From positions 1 to 64,000 of the forward strand of contig CAZFEK010000018.1 of NCBI GenBank assembly GCA_964517465.1: 64,000 nucleotides of DNA, given 5' to 3'. Shown piece by piece: positions 22,979 to 31,572 of the stretch (positions are counted from its first letter, which is position 1; every line of letters begins with the position of its first letter). The notes below the pieces were generated by a model. It saw nothing but the letters and a program-made list of their open reading frames with translations, had not been told where the DNA came from and did no database searches. Both the position numbers and the translations under genes were made by a program. This DNA is from JACPUX01 sp964517465. Its GTDB lineage: Bacteria; Pseudomonadota; Gammaproteobacteria; Burkholderiales; Casimicrobiaceae.

Positions 22979-25377
22979 GCCTCGCCTCCCAGGGGCAAAG
23001 TGAGGTAGAAAGTGGTGCCGCCACCCTCGTTCTGCGCGGCCCAGAGCTTGCCGCCGTGGGCTTCGGCTATGCTTCGGCTGATCGCCAGCCCCATGCCCAT
23101 GCCCGCGGACTTGGTGGTGAAGAAGGGAGTGAAAAGATCCACCGCAATGCGGTCGGGTAAGCCGCAGCCCGAGTCCGATACACCGACTTGCACCGCTTCG
23201 GATCCGTCGGCAAGCCGGGTGCTGAGCACGAGGCGGCGCTCGCCGGCGACGCCCTCCATGGCTTCAACGCCATTGCGTATGAGGTTCAGGAGCACTTGCT
23301 CCACCTGTACCCGGTCTATCGACACTCGGGGGAGATCAGACGCAAGCTCGAAGGCATAGCTCACTTCTCTGGGCTTGACGGCAATGTCCGCCAGGCGTGT
23401 GACCTCCCGGATCAATTCGTTGAGATCGACCTCTTCGCGCAGCGACGTCTGTTTGCGCGAAAATTCGCGTATGCGCCAAACGATGTCTCCGGCGCGCAGC
23501 GCCTGGCCGTTGATCAGCTGCACCAGCTCGCTCGCGGCTCGCGAATCCGGCGGTGTGTTTCCGAGCCGGTGTTCGAGCACACCGCAGAAATTGGCAATGG
23601 CCGAAAGCGGTTGGTTCAGTTCGTGGGCCAAAGCGGCCGCCATTTCCCCCATCGCCGCAAGCCGCGCATGGTGCAGCATTTCTTCCTGGCGCAAGGCCTC
23701 GCGGGCGCTCATCTCTTTTTGCAGGGTGATGTCTTCGCGCAGCGCCATGAAGTGGGTGATGACCCCGTTTTCAGCAAACAAGGGAAAAATCCGAACACGC
23801 TCCCAGTGGAGTTCGCCGCTCTTCTTGCGGTTGCGAAGTTCGCCCGTCCATTCCTTTCCGCGCGTGATCGTATCCCAGAGTGTGCGGTAGAGTTCACCCG
23901 GCATTTCGCCAGACTTGAGCAGCCGCGGGTTGCGCCCCCGCACATCGAGAAACGAGTAGCCGGTCGTTTGGCAAAAGCGCGGATTGACGTATTCGATGCG
24001 GCCCGAGGTGTCGGTGATCAGGATGGACACCGGACTTTGCTCGATGGCGACGGAAAGCCGGCGCAGCTCCATTTCAGCCGCGCGCTGCACGGTCACGTCG
24101 GCGATGGCTCCGATGAAACGCTGCACCGCTCCGCTGGCATCGGTCACGGCGATGCCCCGGCCGTGGAACCAGCGGTAGCTTCCGTCCTTGCAGCGCAGAC
24201 GGTAGATCTGGTCGAAGCGGGCACCGCGGCGCAGCGTTTCTTCTTGTGCTGCGGCGGCGGCTTCCCGGTCGTCGGGGTGCAAGGCTTCGGTGAAATGAAA
24301 ATCTTTGTTCAATTCCTCCTGGGAGCCGTAACCCAGGAGCGCAGCAAAGCGCTTGGAGAAATAGGTCTCGCGCCCGGCGAGGTCGTAGTCCCACACCCCC
24401 TCGCTGGTGGCCTCCAGAACCGTTTGCAATCGCGCTTCGCTTTTGCGCAGCGCTTCTTGCATTTGGCGCGCTTGCGTAATGTCGTGGCCTACGCCCCGAT
24501 AACCTTTGAAAACTCCGCTTTGGTCGTAGACCGGCTCACCGCTGGTGCTCAGAAAGATGCGCTCTCCGTTCGGAAGCACGACGCCGTATTCGAAGTTCTG
24601 AAAGGGCTCATGGCGCTCCAACTGGGCTTGGTGCAAGTCCCATTGCTCGGCGCTGACGCCAAACGATGGGCCGCCCCAACGGTGCTTGCCGAGCAATTGG
24701 GAGTTGACGAAAGCGCCGGCGGGTCCGCCAGGGGCGCCCGAGAACTCGATGAAGCGGAATTCGGCGTCCTGTTGCCAGTACCAGTCCGAGGAGAGTTCGA
24801 CGAGCGACCGAAACCGGCTTTCGCTGTCGCGCAGTCCGTCGATCAGACGGTGGAAAAGGGTGATGTCCGACAGCATGCCGGCCAGCCGCCAGGGTCTGCC
24901 GTGGGCGTCCCGCTGCAAGCGGCAGCGCTCGCGCACCCAGATCACCGTGCCGTCATCTCGCCGAATGCGGTACTCGAGATCGGCCGCTCCAGCGTCGTCG
25001 AGTTGGCGCGGCAGAGCGCAGAGTCTGGGCTGGTCGGCTTCGAGCACCTGGCGATGGCGCGCCGAGGGGTCCCGGCGCATATCTTCGGCTGCTTGCCCGA
25101 TCAGGCGGTCGGCTCCGGGGCTGAGGTAATGCAGCACCTGCCCATCGGGAGACAGCGAATAAACGACTGCCTCGATGGCGCCGAGGAGCGCATCGATCTC
25201 ATCTGCGCGGGAGAGAGTGCTGCAAATGGGCTCGCGCACCGCTGATCCATCGAGGTCTGGTGGTTGGGCGAAGCACGGAGACTGCACCCATGGAAAACTT
25301 GCCCCGGCAGTATAGCGGCTGGACGTGTGGTCGAGAATCGCACAAATGAATGATCGTGCCGCGGGCGGGTAGACCAA
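22975..25377 (-). CDS. Multi-PAS sensor histidine kinase (FixL/TodS type)
   Basis: Up to 800 residues with no clear membrane segment. About four PAS domains can be read in series (starts near AVVYSLSPDG, SRFRSLVELSSDWYW, LQTVLEATSEGVWD and LSVAIEQSPVSILITD), each with the PAC-like IRRDDGTVIWVRERC or RCKDGSYRWFHGRG. HisKA carries the phosphorylated His in LAHELNQPLSAIANF. The ATPase domain shows NLIRNGVEAM and SGCGLP. The start is uncertain: the TTG at 25377 is the outer limit, and GTG codons at about 25290 and 25239 lie closer to the first domain. No haem-binding FixL hallmark is identified. Confidence 0.88.
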   Translation of the reverse strand: MVYPPAARSFICAILDHTSSRYTAGASFPWVQSPCFAQPPDLDGSAVREPICSTLSRADEIDALLGAIEAVVYSLSPDGQVLHYLSPGADRLIGQAAEDMRRDPSARHRQVLEADQPRLCALPRQLDDAGAADLEYRIRRDDGTVIWVRERCRLQRDAHGRPWRLAGMLSDITLFHRLIDGLRDSESRFRSLVELSSDWYWQQDAEFRFIEFSGAPGGPAGAFVNSQLLGKHRWGGPSFGVSAEQWDLHQAQLERHEPFQNFEYGVVLPNGERIFLSTSGEPVYDQSGVFKGYRGVGHDITQARQMQEALRKSEARLQTVLEATSEGVWDYDLAGRETYFSKRFAALLGYGSQEELNKDFHFTEALHPDDREAAAAAQEETLRRGARFDQIYRLRCKDGSYRWFHGRGIAVTDASGAVQRFIGAIADVTVQRAAEMELRRLSVAIEQSPVSILITDTSGRIEYVNPRFCQTTGYSFLDVRGRNPRLLKSGEMPGELYRTLWDTITRGKEWTGELRNRKKSGELHWERVRIFPLFAENGVITHFMALREDITLQKEMSAREALRQEEMLHHARLAAMGEMAAALAHELNQPLSAIANFCGVLEHRLGNTPPDSRAASELVQLINGQALRAGDIVWRIREFSRKQTSLREEVDLNELIREVTRLADIAVKPREVSYAFELASDLPRVSIDRVQVEQVLLNLIRNGVEAMEGVAGERRLVLSTRLADGSEAVQVGVSDSGCGLPDRIAVDLFTPFFTTKSAGMGMGLAISRSIAEAHGGKLWAAQNEGGGTTFYLTLPLGGEA

Positions 25378-25544
25378 GTTGAACCCGCGGCGTTGACATG
25401 AGCCGGCCGAGGCCGTGGCGCCCTAGCTGCGGCCCGTCCACCTCAAGGGCAGGCCTTTCGGTGGGTCCCGGCCGCCGCCGGCGATTGCCTCACTCGGGGG
25501 GGGCCAGGCGAGCCGGCAAGGCGTTCCGAGTTGCTCGATGCTGA

Positions 25545-25997
25545 CTACTTTGCCGCCGTGCCTATGAAGGTGTTTTCCACCAAGGGCCTGGCGTCGACCT
25601 GCGGCACATGGCAACTATTGCACTGGTAGCGATCCATGGTGACCGGGCGCACGGCACCGGCCGCCGCCTCGGCGAGGTGGCTATCGCCGATTTTGGGCGC
25701 GTTCTTCTCTTTGTGTTTTTGGACGCTGTGGCAATCTAGGCACTGGTTGTCGCTGACCGTGATTTCGTCGAAATTGTCTACCGCATGCGGAACCAGCGGC
25801 GGCTGCTCCTTGAAGGTGCGCGCAATCGTCGGTTGTAGCCCCGGCTTCTTGCCGACATAGGCTTTCTGCTCGGCGGGAGCTTGGTCCGAGCTAGCCACAT
25901 CGGCGCCGCGAAGGCTGGCGATGCCAGCGAATTGCGCGCAACCAAAAGCCGCCACCGCGATGGCGCCCGCCCAAATCCATGTGACAGACCGTTTCAT
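25545..25997 (-). CDS. napB: Periplasmic nitrate reductase dihaem cytochrome NapB
   Basis: A 150-residue periplasmic cytochrome c. The N-terminal signal segment spans about 1-20. Two haem-binding motifs, CLDCH and CNSCH, lie about 40 residues apart as expected, and the final region (PLVENTFIG) is the NapB tail. NapB passes electrons to NapA. The ATG at 25997 is chosen over one 11 codons upstream because of its signal peptide and GGAG site. It is the last gene of the nap operon, 25 bases after the napH stop. Confidence 0.96.
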   Translation of the reverse strand: MKRSVTWIWAGAIAVAAFGCAQFAGIASLRGADVASSDQAPAEQKAYVGKKPGLQPTIARTFKEQPPLVPHAVDNFDEITVSDNQCLDCHSVQKHKEKNAPKIGDSHLAEAAAGAVRPVTMDRYQCNSCHVPQVDARPLVENTFIGTAAK

Positions 25998-26022
25998 GAA
26001 CGTCTCCTCGGGAGTAGAAAAT

Positions 26023-26928
26023 TCAGCCACTTTGCTTGCTCATCACCGACACCCTGTGCTTCGCGGGCTGCGACGCAGTCGCGGGGGTGCCATACCTCAG
26101 GCCAAAAGCGAAAACATCTTTGGCGCAGACATCGATGCAACGTCCGCAATTGGTGCAGTTCTGTGCCAGGATTACCGGCTTGTGCTCGGCGCCGCCTTTG
26201 AGTGCCGGGCGTATCACTTGGGCTTCCGGGCATACCACGTAACAATCGAGACAGTCGTTGCAAGCGTCGCGCTGCGGGGCGGTCACGCGCAGCAGGGCGT
26301 AACGGCCCAGGAGGCTATAGAAAGCACCTTGCGGGCATAGGTGGCCGCACCAGCCATCCTTCATGACCAGCAAATCAAATAGAAAAATAGCCAGGATCAC
26401 GACCCAGCTTGCACCCAAGCCGAAAATCAGCGCGCGGTGGAGCATCGAGACCGGATTCACCAATTCCCAGGCCAGCATGCCGGTGACGGCGGCCAGAGCC
26501 AGCGTCATGGCCAAAATCCAATATCGCGTTTCGCGCGAGACGTGGGCGCCGCCTTTGATGCCGATGGCCTCCCTCAACCAGGCGGCGGCGTCGGTAATGA
26601 GGTTCAGCGGGCAGACCCAGGAACAGAAGACTCGTCCGCCGACCAAGCCATAAAAGACCAAGACCAAGAACGCACCCGTCAAGGCCTTGTTCTCCGGCCA
26701 ATGTCTTGCGAACAGGGATTGACCCAACACAAAGGGATCGGTGAGCGGCAAGATTCCGAGGGTGTAGCTGTAGGATAGATTGCCTTTGACGATCCACACC
26801 CCGGCCAGCGGGCCGAGCATAAATAACGCGAGTATGGAAAGCTGCGACGCGCGTCGCGCCAGCAGCCACTTGTGCGCGGCAAGCCAGCCTTTTGTGGCGG
26901 CGGCTTCTTTGCCGACCGGGAGGTTCAC
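26023..26928 (-). CDS. napH: Quinol dehydrogenase membrane component NapH
   Basis: A 301-residue inner-membrane iron-sulphur protein. Four or so membrane helices are visible between residues 25 and 200. Two pairs of CxxxCP motifs, CSWVCPLN and CGHLCPQG, face the cytoplasm in the family. The C-terminal domain has two [4Fe-4S] ferredoxin-type clusters (CNDCLDCYVVCP and CTNCGRCIDVC). NapH with NapG is a quinol-oxidising unit feeding NapB/NapA. Its ATG overlaps the napG stop by four bases. Confidence 0.95.
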   Translation of the reverse strand: MNLPVGKEAAATKGWLAAHKWLLARRASQLSILALFMLGPLAGVWIVKGNLSYSYTLGILPLTDPFVLGQSLFARHWPENKALTGAFLVLVFYGLVGGRVFCSWVCPLNLITDAAAWLREAIGIKGGAHVSRETRYWILAMTLALAAVTGMLAWELVNPVSMLHRALIFGLGASWVVILAIFLFDLLVMKDGWCGHLCPQGAFYSLLGRYALLRVTAPQRDACNDCLDCYVVCPEAQVIRPALKGGAEHKPVILAQNCTNCGRCIDVCAKDVFAFGLRYGTPATASQPAKHRVSVMSKQSG

Positions 26929-27782
26929 AGCCGATCTCCTTGGAGAGCGCGCGGCGCGGCGGTTTTCGTTGCTGGCGCCTCGCGCAGGCTCTCACGCGAC
27001 AAACCCTTGCCGGATTCGTAGCGCAGGCCTTCAGGCAAGTTGTATTGGTGCTGCGGATCAGGTGCCACTAGGCTTTTGCCGGCTTTTTGTTGTTCCACCC
27101 AACCCAGGCGGTAGTGCTTGCCCGGTTCCCCTTTGGCGAGCTCCCGCGGGTAGATCTTGATCGCCGCTGTTTCCAGCGGGCAGGCCTTTTCGCATTTGCC
27201 GCAGCCGGTGCAGGCATCGGAATGCACCACCGGAATGAACAAGGCGTGTTTCCCAGTGCGGGGGTTGAGGCGCTGTTCGAGGGTGATGGCGCGGTCGAGC
27301 ACCGGACAGACGCGATAGCAGATGTCACAGCGCAGACCCAAGAAGTTGAGGCAGTTCTCCTGGTCTACCAGCACCGCGAGGCCCATTTGCGCCTTGGTGA
27401 TTTCTTTCAACGCAGGGCTGAGCGCGCCGGTCGGGCAGGCTTTGACGCAGGGGATGTCTTCGCACATTTCGCAGGGCGTCTGACGTGCCACAAAATACGG
27501 CGTGCCGGTTGCTACCGGTTCTTCGGGCTTGGCGAGGGTGAGGATGTCATAGGGGCAGTCGCGCACGCACAGGCCGCAGCGTACGCAGACGCCAAGGAAA
27601 TCTTGCTCCTTCAATGCCCCTGGAGGGCGAATCGCCCAAGGCGGCAAGGCTTTGGCTTGTTTGGCATAAAGACCCAGACCCACACCCAAAAGCCCAACCC
27701 CGCAGGCGAGCCTTGCCGAATCGAGCAAGAACTGCCGGCGCGCCGCGCGGCTGACTGCGCTGAGTGGGGCTTCGAGACTCAT
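26925..27782 (-). CDS. napG: Periplasmic ferredoxin-type protein NapG
   Basis: A 285-residue protein with four [4Fe-4S] clusters. The twin-arginine signal (SRAARRQFLLDSA) is followed by a hydrophobic segment to about residue 45. Cluster motifs CVRCGLCVRDCP, CEMCEDIPCVKACP, CDICYRVCP and CTGCGKCEKACP are visible. It works with NapH in electron transfer from the quinone pool to NapA, on the periplasmic side. It lies between napA (63 bases) and napH (overlap). Confidence 0.96.
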   Translation of the reverse strand: MSLEAPLSAVSRAARRQFLLDSARLACGVGLLGVGLGLYAKQAKALPPWAIRPPGALKEQDFLGVCVRCGLCVRDCPYDILTLAKPEEPVATGTPYFVARQTPCEMCEDIPCVKACPTGALSPALKEITKAQMGLAVLVDQENCLNFLGLRCDICYRVCPVLDRAITLEQRLNPRTGKHALFIPVVHSDACTGCGKCEKACPLETAAIKIYPRELAKGEPGKHYRLGWVEQQKAGKSLVAPDPQHQYNLPEGLRYESGKGLSRESLREAPATKTAAPRALQGDRL

Positions 27783-27800
27783 GGCGTATTGCCGGCAGCG

Positions 27801-27827
27801 CGGGCACCTTGGGTACGGTGGTGCCCG
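27801..27827 (-). other. Hairpin between napA and napG
   Basis: CGGGCACC (27801-27808) and GGTGCCCG (27820-27827) form a perfect 8-bp stem with an 11-base loop. The rest of the gap has no other structure. It would fold in the nap message between the catalytic subunit and the quinol dehydrogenase genes, and may protect or reduce the downstream message. Confidence 0.5.
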
Positions 27828-27845
27828 ATGCGGCCAGCACTCGAA

Positions 27846-30386
27846 CTAGGCCTTGACCACCTTCACCGCGCACTTCTTGAAATCGGTCTCTTTCGAGATC
27901 GGGCAAGTGGCGTCGAGGGTGAGTTTGTTGACCAGACGGTGTTCGTCGAAGAAGGGAATGAACACCAGGCCCTCGGGCATGCGGTTGCGGCCGCGGGTGT
28001 TCACCCGCAACGCGATTTCGCCGCGCCGCGTGATCGCTTTCACCGGGTCCCCGTGCTTGAGGCCGCGTTTCTCGGCGTCCTTGGGGTGCATCCACACCAC
28101 GGCGTCGGGGAAGGCCTTGTAGAGTTCCGGAACGCGGCGAGTCATGGTGCCGGTATGCCAATGTTCCAGCACGCGGCCGGTGCAAAGCCACAGGTCGTAC
28201 TCGGCGTCGGGCGATTCCGCGGCGGGCTGGTAGGGCAGGGCGATGATCGCCGCCTTGCCGTCGGGTTTGCCGTAGAACTTCACGCTTTCGCCGGCCTTGA
28301 CGTAGGGGTCATAACCTTCGCGATAGCGCCACAGGGTTTCTTTGCCATTGACCACCGGCCAGCGCAGGCCGCGCACCTTGTGGTACTGATCGAATTCGCC
28401 CAGATCCTTGGCTTTGCCCAGGCCGAACTTGCGATATTCCTCGAAGAGGCCTTTTTGCACATAGAAGCCGCAGGCTTCGGTTTCGTCGTTGGTGTAGCCC
28501 GCCCAGGCGTGGGCGTTGGTTTTGCCGGCCTCGTCCTTGCCGAAGGCGTTGACCTGTCCGTTGGCGTAGAGCACCTCGTAGAGCGTCTTGCCCTTGTATT
28601 GCGGGTTCTTGTCGAGCAAGTCCTTGGGCCAGACTTCATCGGTGGTGAAGCGTTTGGCGAATTCGAGGTATTGCCACAAATCGCTCTTCGCCTCGCCCGG
28701 CGCCTTGACCTGCTGGCGCCAGAACTGGCCGCGGCGTTCGGCATTGCCGAAGGCGCCTTCTTTTTCCATCCACATCGCCGAAGGCAGGATGAGGTCGGCG
28801 GCCAGCGCCGTCACCGTGGGGTAGGCGTCGGACACCACGACGAAGTTCTCGGGATTGCGAAAGCCGGGGTAGCGCTCGGTATTGATGTTGGGCCCCGCCT
28901 GCATGTTGTTGGTGGTGGTGGTCCAATAGAAGTTGAGTTTGCCGTCCTTCAGCATGCGGTCTTGCAGCACGGCGTGGTAGCCAGGCGTGCCGACGATGGT
29001 ACCGGCGGGCACTTTCCAGATCTTCTCGGCCGCCTCGCGGTGCGCGGGGTTCATCACCACCATGTCGGCCGGCAGCCGGTGCGCGAAGGTGCCCACTTCA
29101 CGCGCCGTGCCGCAAGCCGAAGGCTGGCCGGTGAGCGAGAAGGGGCTGTTGCCGGGTTCGGAAATTTTGCCCACCAGAAGGTGGACGTTGTAGATCATGT
29201 TGTTCACCCAAGTGCCGCGGGTGTGCTGATTGAAACCCATGGTCCAGTAGGACGTGACCTTGGTCTTGGGGTCGGCGTAGGTCTTGGCCAGCGCTTCGAG
29301 CTTGTCTTTGGGCACGCCGGACAATTGCGCGGTGTAGTCCAGGGTGTAAGTGGATACGAACTGCTTGAAGTCCTCGAAACTGATCGCCTCCATCTTGTTG
29401 GGGTCGCCTTTGGGCTTGCCATCGGCGCCGGGATAGCCGTTGTTGTTGGCGACCTGTTCCAGCGGATGGTTGGGCCGCAGGCCATAGCCGATGTCGGTCA
29501 CACCTTTCATGAAGTTGACGTGTTTCTTCACGAAATCCTGATTCACCGCGTTGTTCTGGATGATGTAGTTGCAGATGTAGTTGAGGATGACCAGATCCGT
29601 TTGCGGCTTGAAGATGAGTTCCGCGTCCGCCACTTCGCAGGAGCGGTGCGAGAAGGTGGAGAGCACATGCACTTTCACGTGCTGAGCCGACAGGCGCCGG
29701 TTGGTGATGCGCGACCAGAGGATGGGATGCATCTCGGCCATGTTGGAGCCCCAGAGCACGAAGGCATCGGCGTGCTCGGCATCGTCATAGACCCCCATGG
29801 GTTCGTCGGCGCCGAAAGTGCGCATGAAACCCATCACCGCCGAGGCCATGCAGTGGCGGGCGTTGGGGTCGATGTTGTTGGAGCGTAAGCCCGCCTTGAA
29901 CAACTTGTTGGCGGCGTAGCCTTCCCAAATGGTCCACTGGCCCGAGCCGAACATGCCCACCGAGGTGGGGCCTTTGGCCTTGAGCGCGGCCTTACATTTT
30001 TCTTCCATGATGTCGAAGGCCTGTTTCCAGGAGACCGGCTGGAACTCGCCGCTCTTGTCGAACTTGCCGTTCTTCATGCGCAGGAGCGGCGTGGTGAGGC
30101 GGTCCTTGCCGTATTGGATTTTCGACAGGAAGTAGCCTTTGACGCAGTTCAAGCCCTTGTTCACCGGCGCGTCGGGGTCGCCCTGGGTGGCGACGATGCG
30201 GCCATCCTTCACCCCCACCAAGACGCCGCAGCCGGTGCCGCAATAGCGACACACGCCTTTGTCCCAGCGGATGCCGTCGGCAGCGGGCGCCTGGGCGCCT
30301 GCCGCCAGGGGAAGGGTGACGCCGGCGACGGTGGCGGCCGCCGCGGCGGCATTGGCCTTGATGAAATCGCGACGAGTCAGACTCAT
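27846..30386 (-). CDS. napA: Periplasmic nitrate reductase catalytic subunit NapA
   Basis: An 846-residue molybdenum enzyme that reduces nitrate to nitrite. It begins with a twin-arginine signal (SLTRRDFIKANA). The [4Fe-4S] cluster motif CRYCGTGC is followed by a fourth Cys in GLNCVKG. The Mo-coordinating Cys is in NARHCMASAV. Many bis-MGD-binding blocks follow, and the tail (TCPISKETDFKKCAVKV) matches the family ending. Length is typical of about 830-850. Its ATG overlaps the napD stop by four bases. Confidence 0.98.
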   Translation of the reverse strand: MSLTRRDFIKANAAAAAATVAGVTLPLAAGAQAPAADGIRWDKGVCRYCGTGCGVLVGVKDGRIVATQGDPDAPVNKGLNCVKGYFLSKIQYGKDRLTTPLLRMKNGKFDKSGEFQPVSWKQAFDIMEEKCKAALKAKGPTSVGMFGSGQWTIWEGYAANKLFKAGLRSNNIDPNARHCMASAVMGFMRTFGADEPMGVYDDAEHADAFVLWGSNMAEMHPILWSRITNRRLSAQHVKVHVLSTFSHRSCEVADAELIFKPQTDLVILNYICNYIIQNNAVNQDFVKKHVNFMKGVTDIGYGLRPNHPLEQVANNNGYPGADGKPKGDPNKMEAISFEDFKQFVSTYTLDYTAQLSGVPKDKLEALAKTYADPKTKVTSYWTMGFNQHTRGTWVNNMIYNVHLLVGKISEPGNSPFSLTGQPSACGTAREVGTFAHRLPADMVVMNPAHREAAEKIWKVPAGTIVGTPGYHAVLQDRMLKDGKLNFYWTTTTNNMQAGPNINTERYPGFRNPENFVVVSDAYPTVTALAADLILPSAMWMEKEGAFGNAERRGQFWRQQVKAPGEAKSDLWQYLEFAKRFTTDEVWPKDLLDKNPQYKGKTLYEVLYANGQVNAFGKDEAGKTNAHAWAGYTNDETEACGFYVQKGLFEEYRKFGLGKAKDLGEFDQYHKVRGLRWPVVNGKETLWRYREGYDPYVKAGESVKFYGKPDGKAAIIALPYQPAAESPDAEYDLWLCTGRVLEHWHTGTMTRRVPELYKAFPDAVVWMHPKDAEKRGLKHGDPVKAITRRGEIALRVNTRGRNRMPEGLVFIPFFDEHRLVNKLTLDATCPISKETDFKKCAVKVVKA

Positions 30387-30676
30387 TTGGGATCTCCTTG
30401 TCGTACCGGCGCGTTGTCCGCCGGCGTGGCTACGGGTTGCTCGGGATCGGGTTCGAACTGGTGATAGACCATGGCCGCCGACATCACCCCATCCATGAGG
30501 TAAATGCGATCGAAAAGGCCGGCGGTTTCACCCTCGGTTTCGGCTTCGATGGTGACGACAAACTTGCCTTCCATGGACTCGGCGTGGATTTCCACCCCTG
30601 GGAGGGCGGCGAGACCGGCTCGCACGAGCGCGCAGGCGCTGGTTTGGGCGTGGACAACGAGGCTGGAGATGTTCAT
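30383..30676 (-). CDS. napD: Chaperone NapD
   Basis: A 97-residue cytoplasmic chaperone that binds the twin-arginine signal of NapA and delays its export until the cofactor is inserted. MNISSLVVHAQTSA at the start and LIYLMDGVMSAAMVYHQFE-like residues match the family. The ATG at 30676 is preferred. An upstream reading from 30703 would add nine unlikely residues and run into the promoter. It is the first gene of the nap operon. Confidence 0.93.
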   Translation of the reverse strand: MNISSLVVHAQTSACALVRAGLAALPGVEIHAESMEGKFVVTIEAETEGETAGLFDRIYLMDGVMSAAMVYHQFEPDPEQPVATPADNAPVRQGDPK

Positions 30677-30731
30677 GGTCGAAGTCGCTTTGTTGCACCG
30701 CAACCATGCTAGGCCGAAAAAAAAAGACGCT

Positions 30732-30747
30732 GTTGACGAAAGTCAAC
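30732..30747 (-). promoter_or_regulatory. FNR/CRP-family-type palindrome upstream of napD
   Basis: GTTGAC (30732-30737) GAAA (30738-30741) GTCAAC (30742-30747) is a perfect inverted repeat, close to the FNR/ANR/DNR half-site pattern TTGAT-N4-ATCAA. On the minus strand, a TAGCAT -10-like box lies at 30711-30706, which places the predicted start near 30699. The palindrome is then centred about 41 bases upstream, the classical class II activator position. Confidence 0.72.
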
Positions 30748-30786
30748 CGCGCCCGGGTTCCCTGAGCCGAGAAGGAGTGCTCGCAA

Positions 30787-31542
30787 TCAGCGACCGCTGA
30801 CCAACTGCTGGCTTTGCTCCAAGCGCCTTCCGGCGCGCTGCCAAGCTTGGACGCCGCCGCGATACCACAACACATTGCGGTAGCCCAAATGCACCGCGCG
30901 CAAGGCCGCATTGTAGGACAGCCAACACTCCGGACCGGCGCAGAAGAACACTAGCGGCGCTTCGGGGTTGCCTTGGGTCACGCCTTCCAAAAACTGCGCT
31001 AATTGTTGCTGAGTTCGATCTCCGAAATCTCCGGGTGCGGCCGCCCAGGGCGCGGCAGTGGCACGAGGCAGGGTCAACTCGCCACCGAGCACATCGATCA
31101 ACTGCACGGGCAGGTTTTGTTGCAGAAGGGGCAGCAGCCCTTTGGTGGTGATCACTTGCCCGCCCGGCAATTGGTTGGGCGTGGGGCCGTGTGATTCGCC
31201 ATGATGCAGGCCGCGCGGCGGGCGCACGCCAAAGTCCTGGCGTTCCCAAGCCATGAGGCGGTCGAGCGCGCCGTCGGGGTTTCCCGTTGGCGATGGCCCG
31301 GCGGGCGCTTTGTCTTGCCTGGCCGAAGACCCAGCCTGACTTGCGCCGGGTCGGCCGGGCGCCGATTTGCCGGCGAATTCGGGCACGAAGCTCGGCGGAG
31401 CCTGGCGCGTGTTCTCGGTCAAGATTGGTGAGCGAGATGAGGGCAAAGCGGGCAGGGACTCGGATTCCGAGCAAGCGCCCAGGATCAGACTGGTGAGCAG
31501 ACTCGCGACAAGCGGAGCGAGGCGGTGCGTGCGGGTGTTCAT
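30787..31542 (-). CDS. Rhodanese-like lipoprotein with a Cys-Cys-Trp active-site segment
   Basis: A 251-residue protein. The signal peptide ends in a lipobox (LILGAC). A low-complexity Pro/Ser linker follows to about residue 100. The C-terminal rhodanese-like domain has the putative active-site stretch FFCAGPECWLSYNAA and ends in NVLWYRGGVQAWQRAG. Related CXXCW proteins are found with PQQ-dependent alcohol oxidation genes. Here it lies next to nap instead. The role is unknown, possibly sulphur or metal handling in the periplasm (inference). Confidence 0.75.
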   Translation of the reverse strand: MNTRTHRLAPLVASLLTSLILGACSESESLPALPSSRSPILTENTRQAPPSFVPEFAGKSAPGRPGASQAGSSARQDKAPAGPSPTGNPDGALDRLMAWERQDFGVRPPRGLHHGESHGPTPNQLPGGQVITTKGLLPLLQQNLPVQLIDVLGGELTLPRATAAPWAAAPGDFGDRTQQQLAQFLEGVTQGNPEAPLVFFCAGPECWLSYNAALRAVHLGYRNVLWYRGGVQAWQRAGRRLEQSQQLVSGR

Positions 31543-31572
31543 CAGATTCTCCGAAGGATTAGTGGGAGTGCT

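Noticed and set aside
27087..29888. A 933-codon open frame on the plus strand opposite napA and napG
   Set aside because: It is the high-G+C shadow of real minus-strand genes. It has no ribosome site, no family resemblance and lies on the complement of catalytic motifs.
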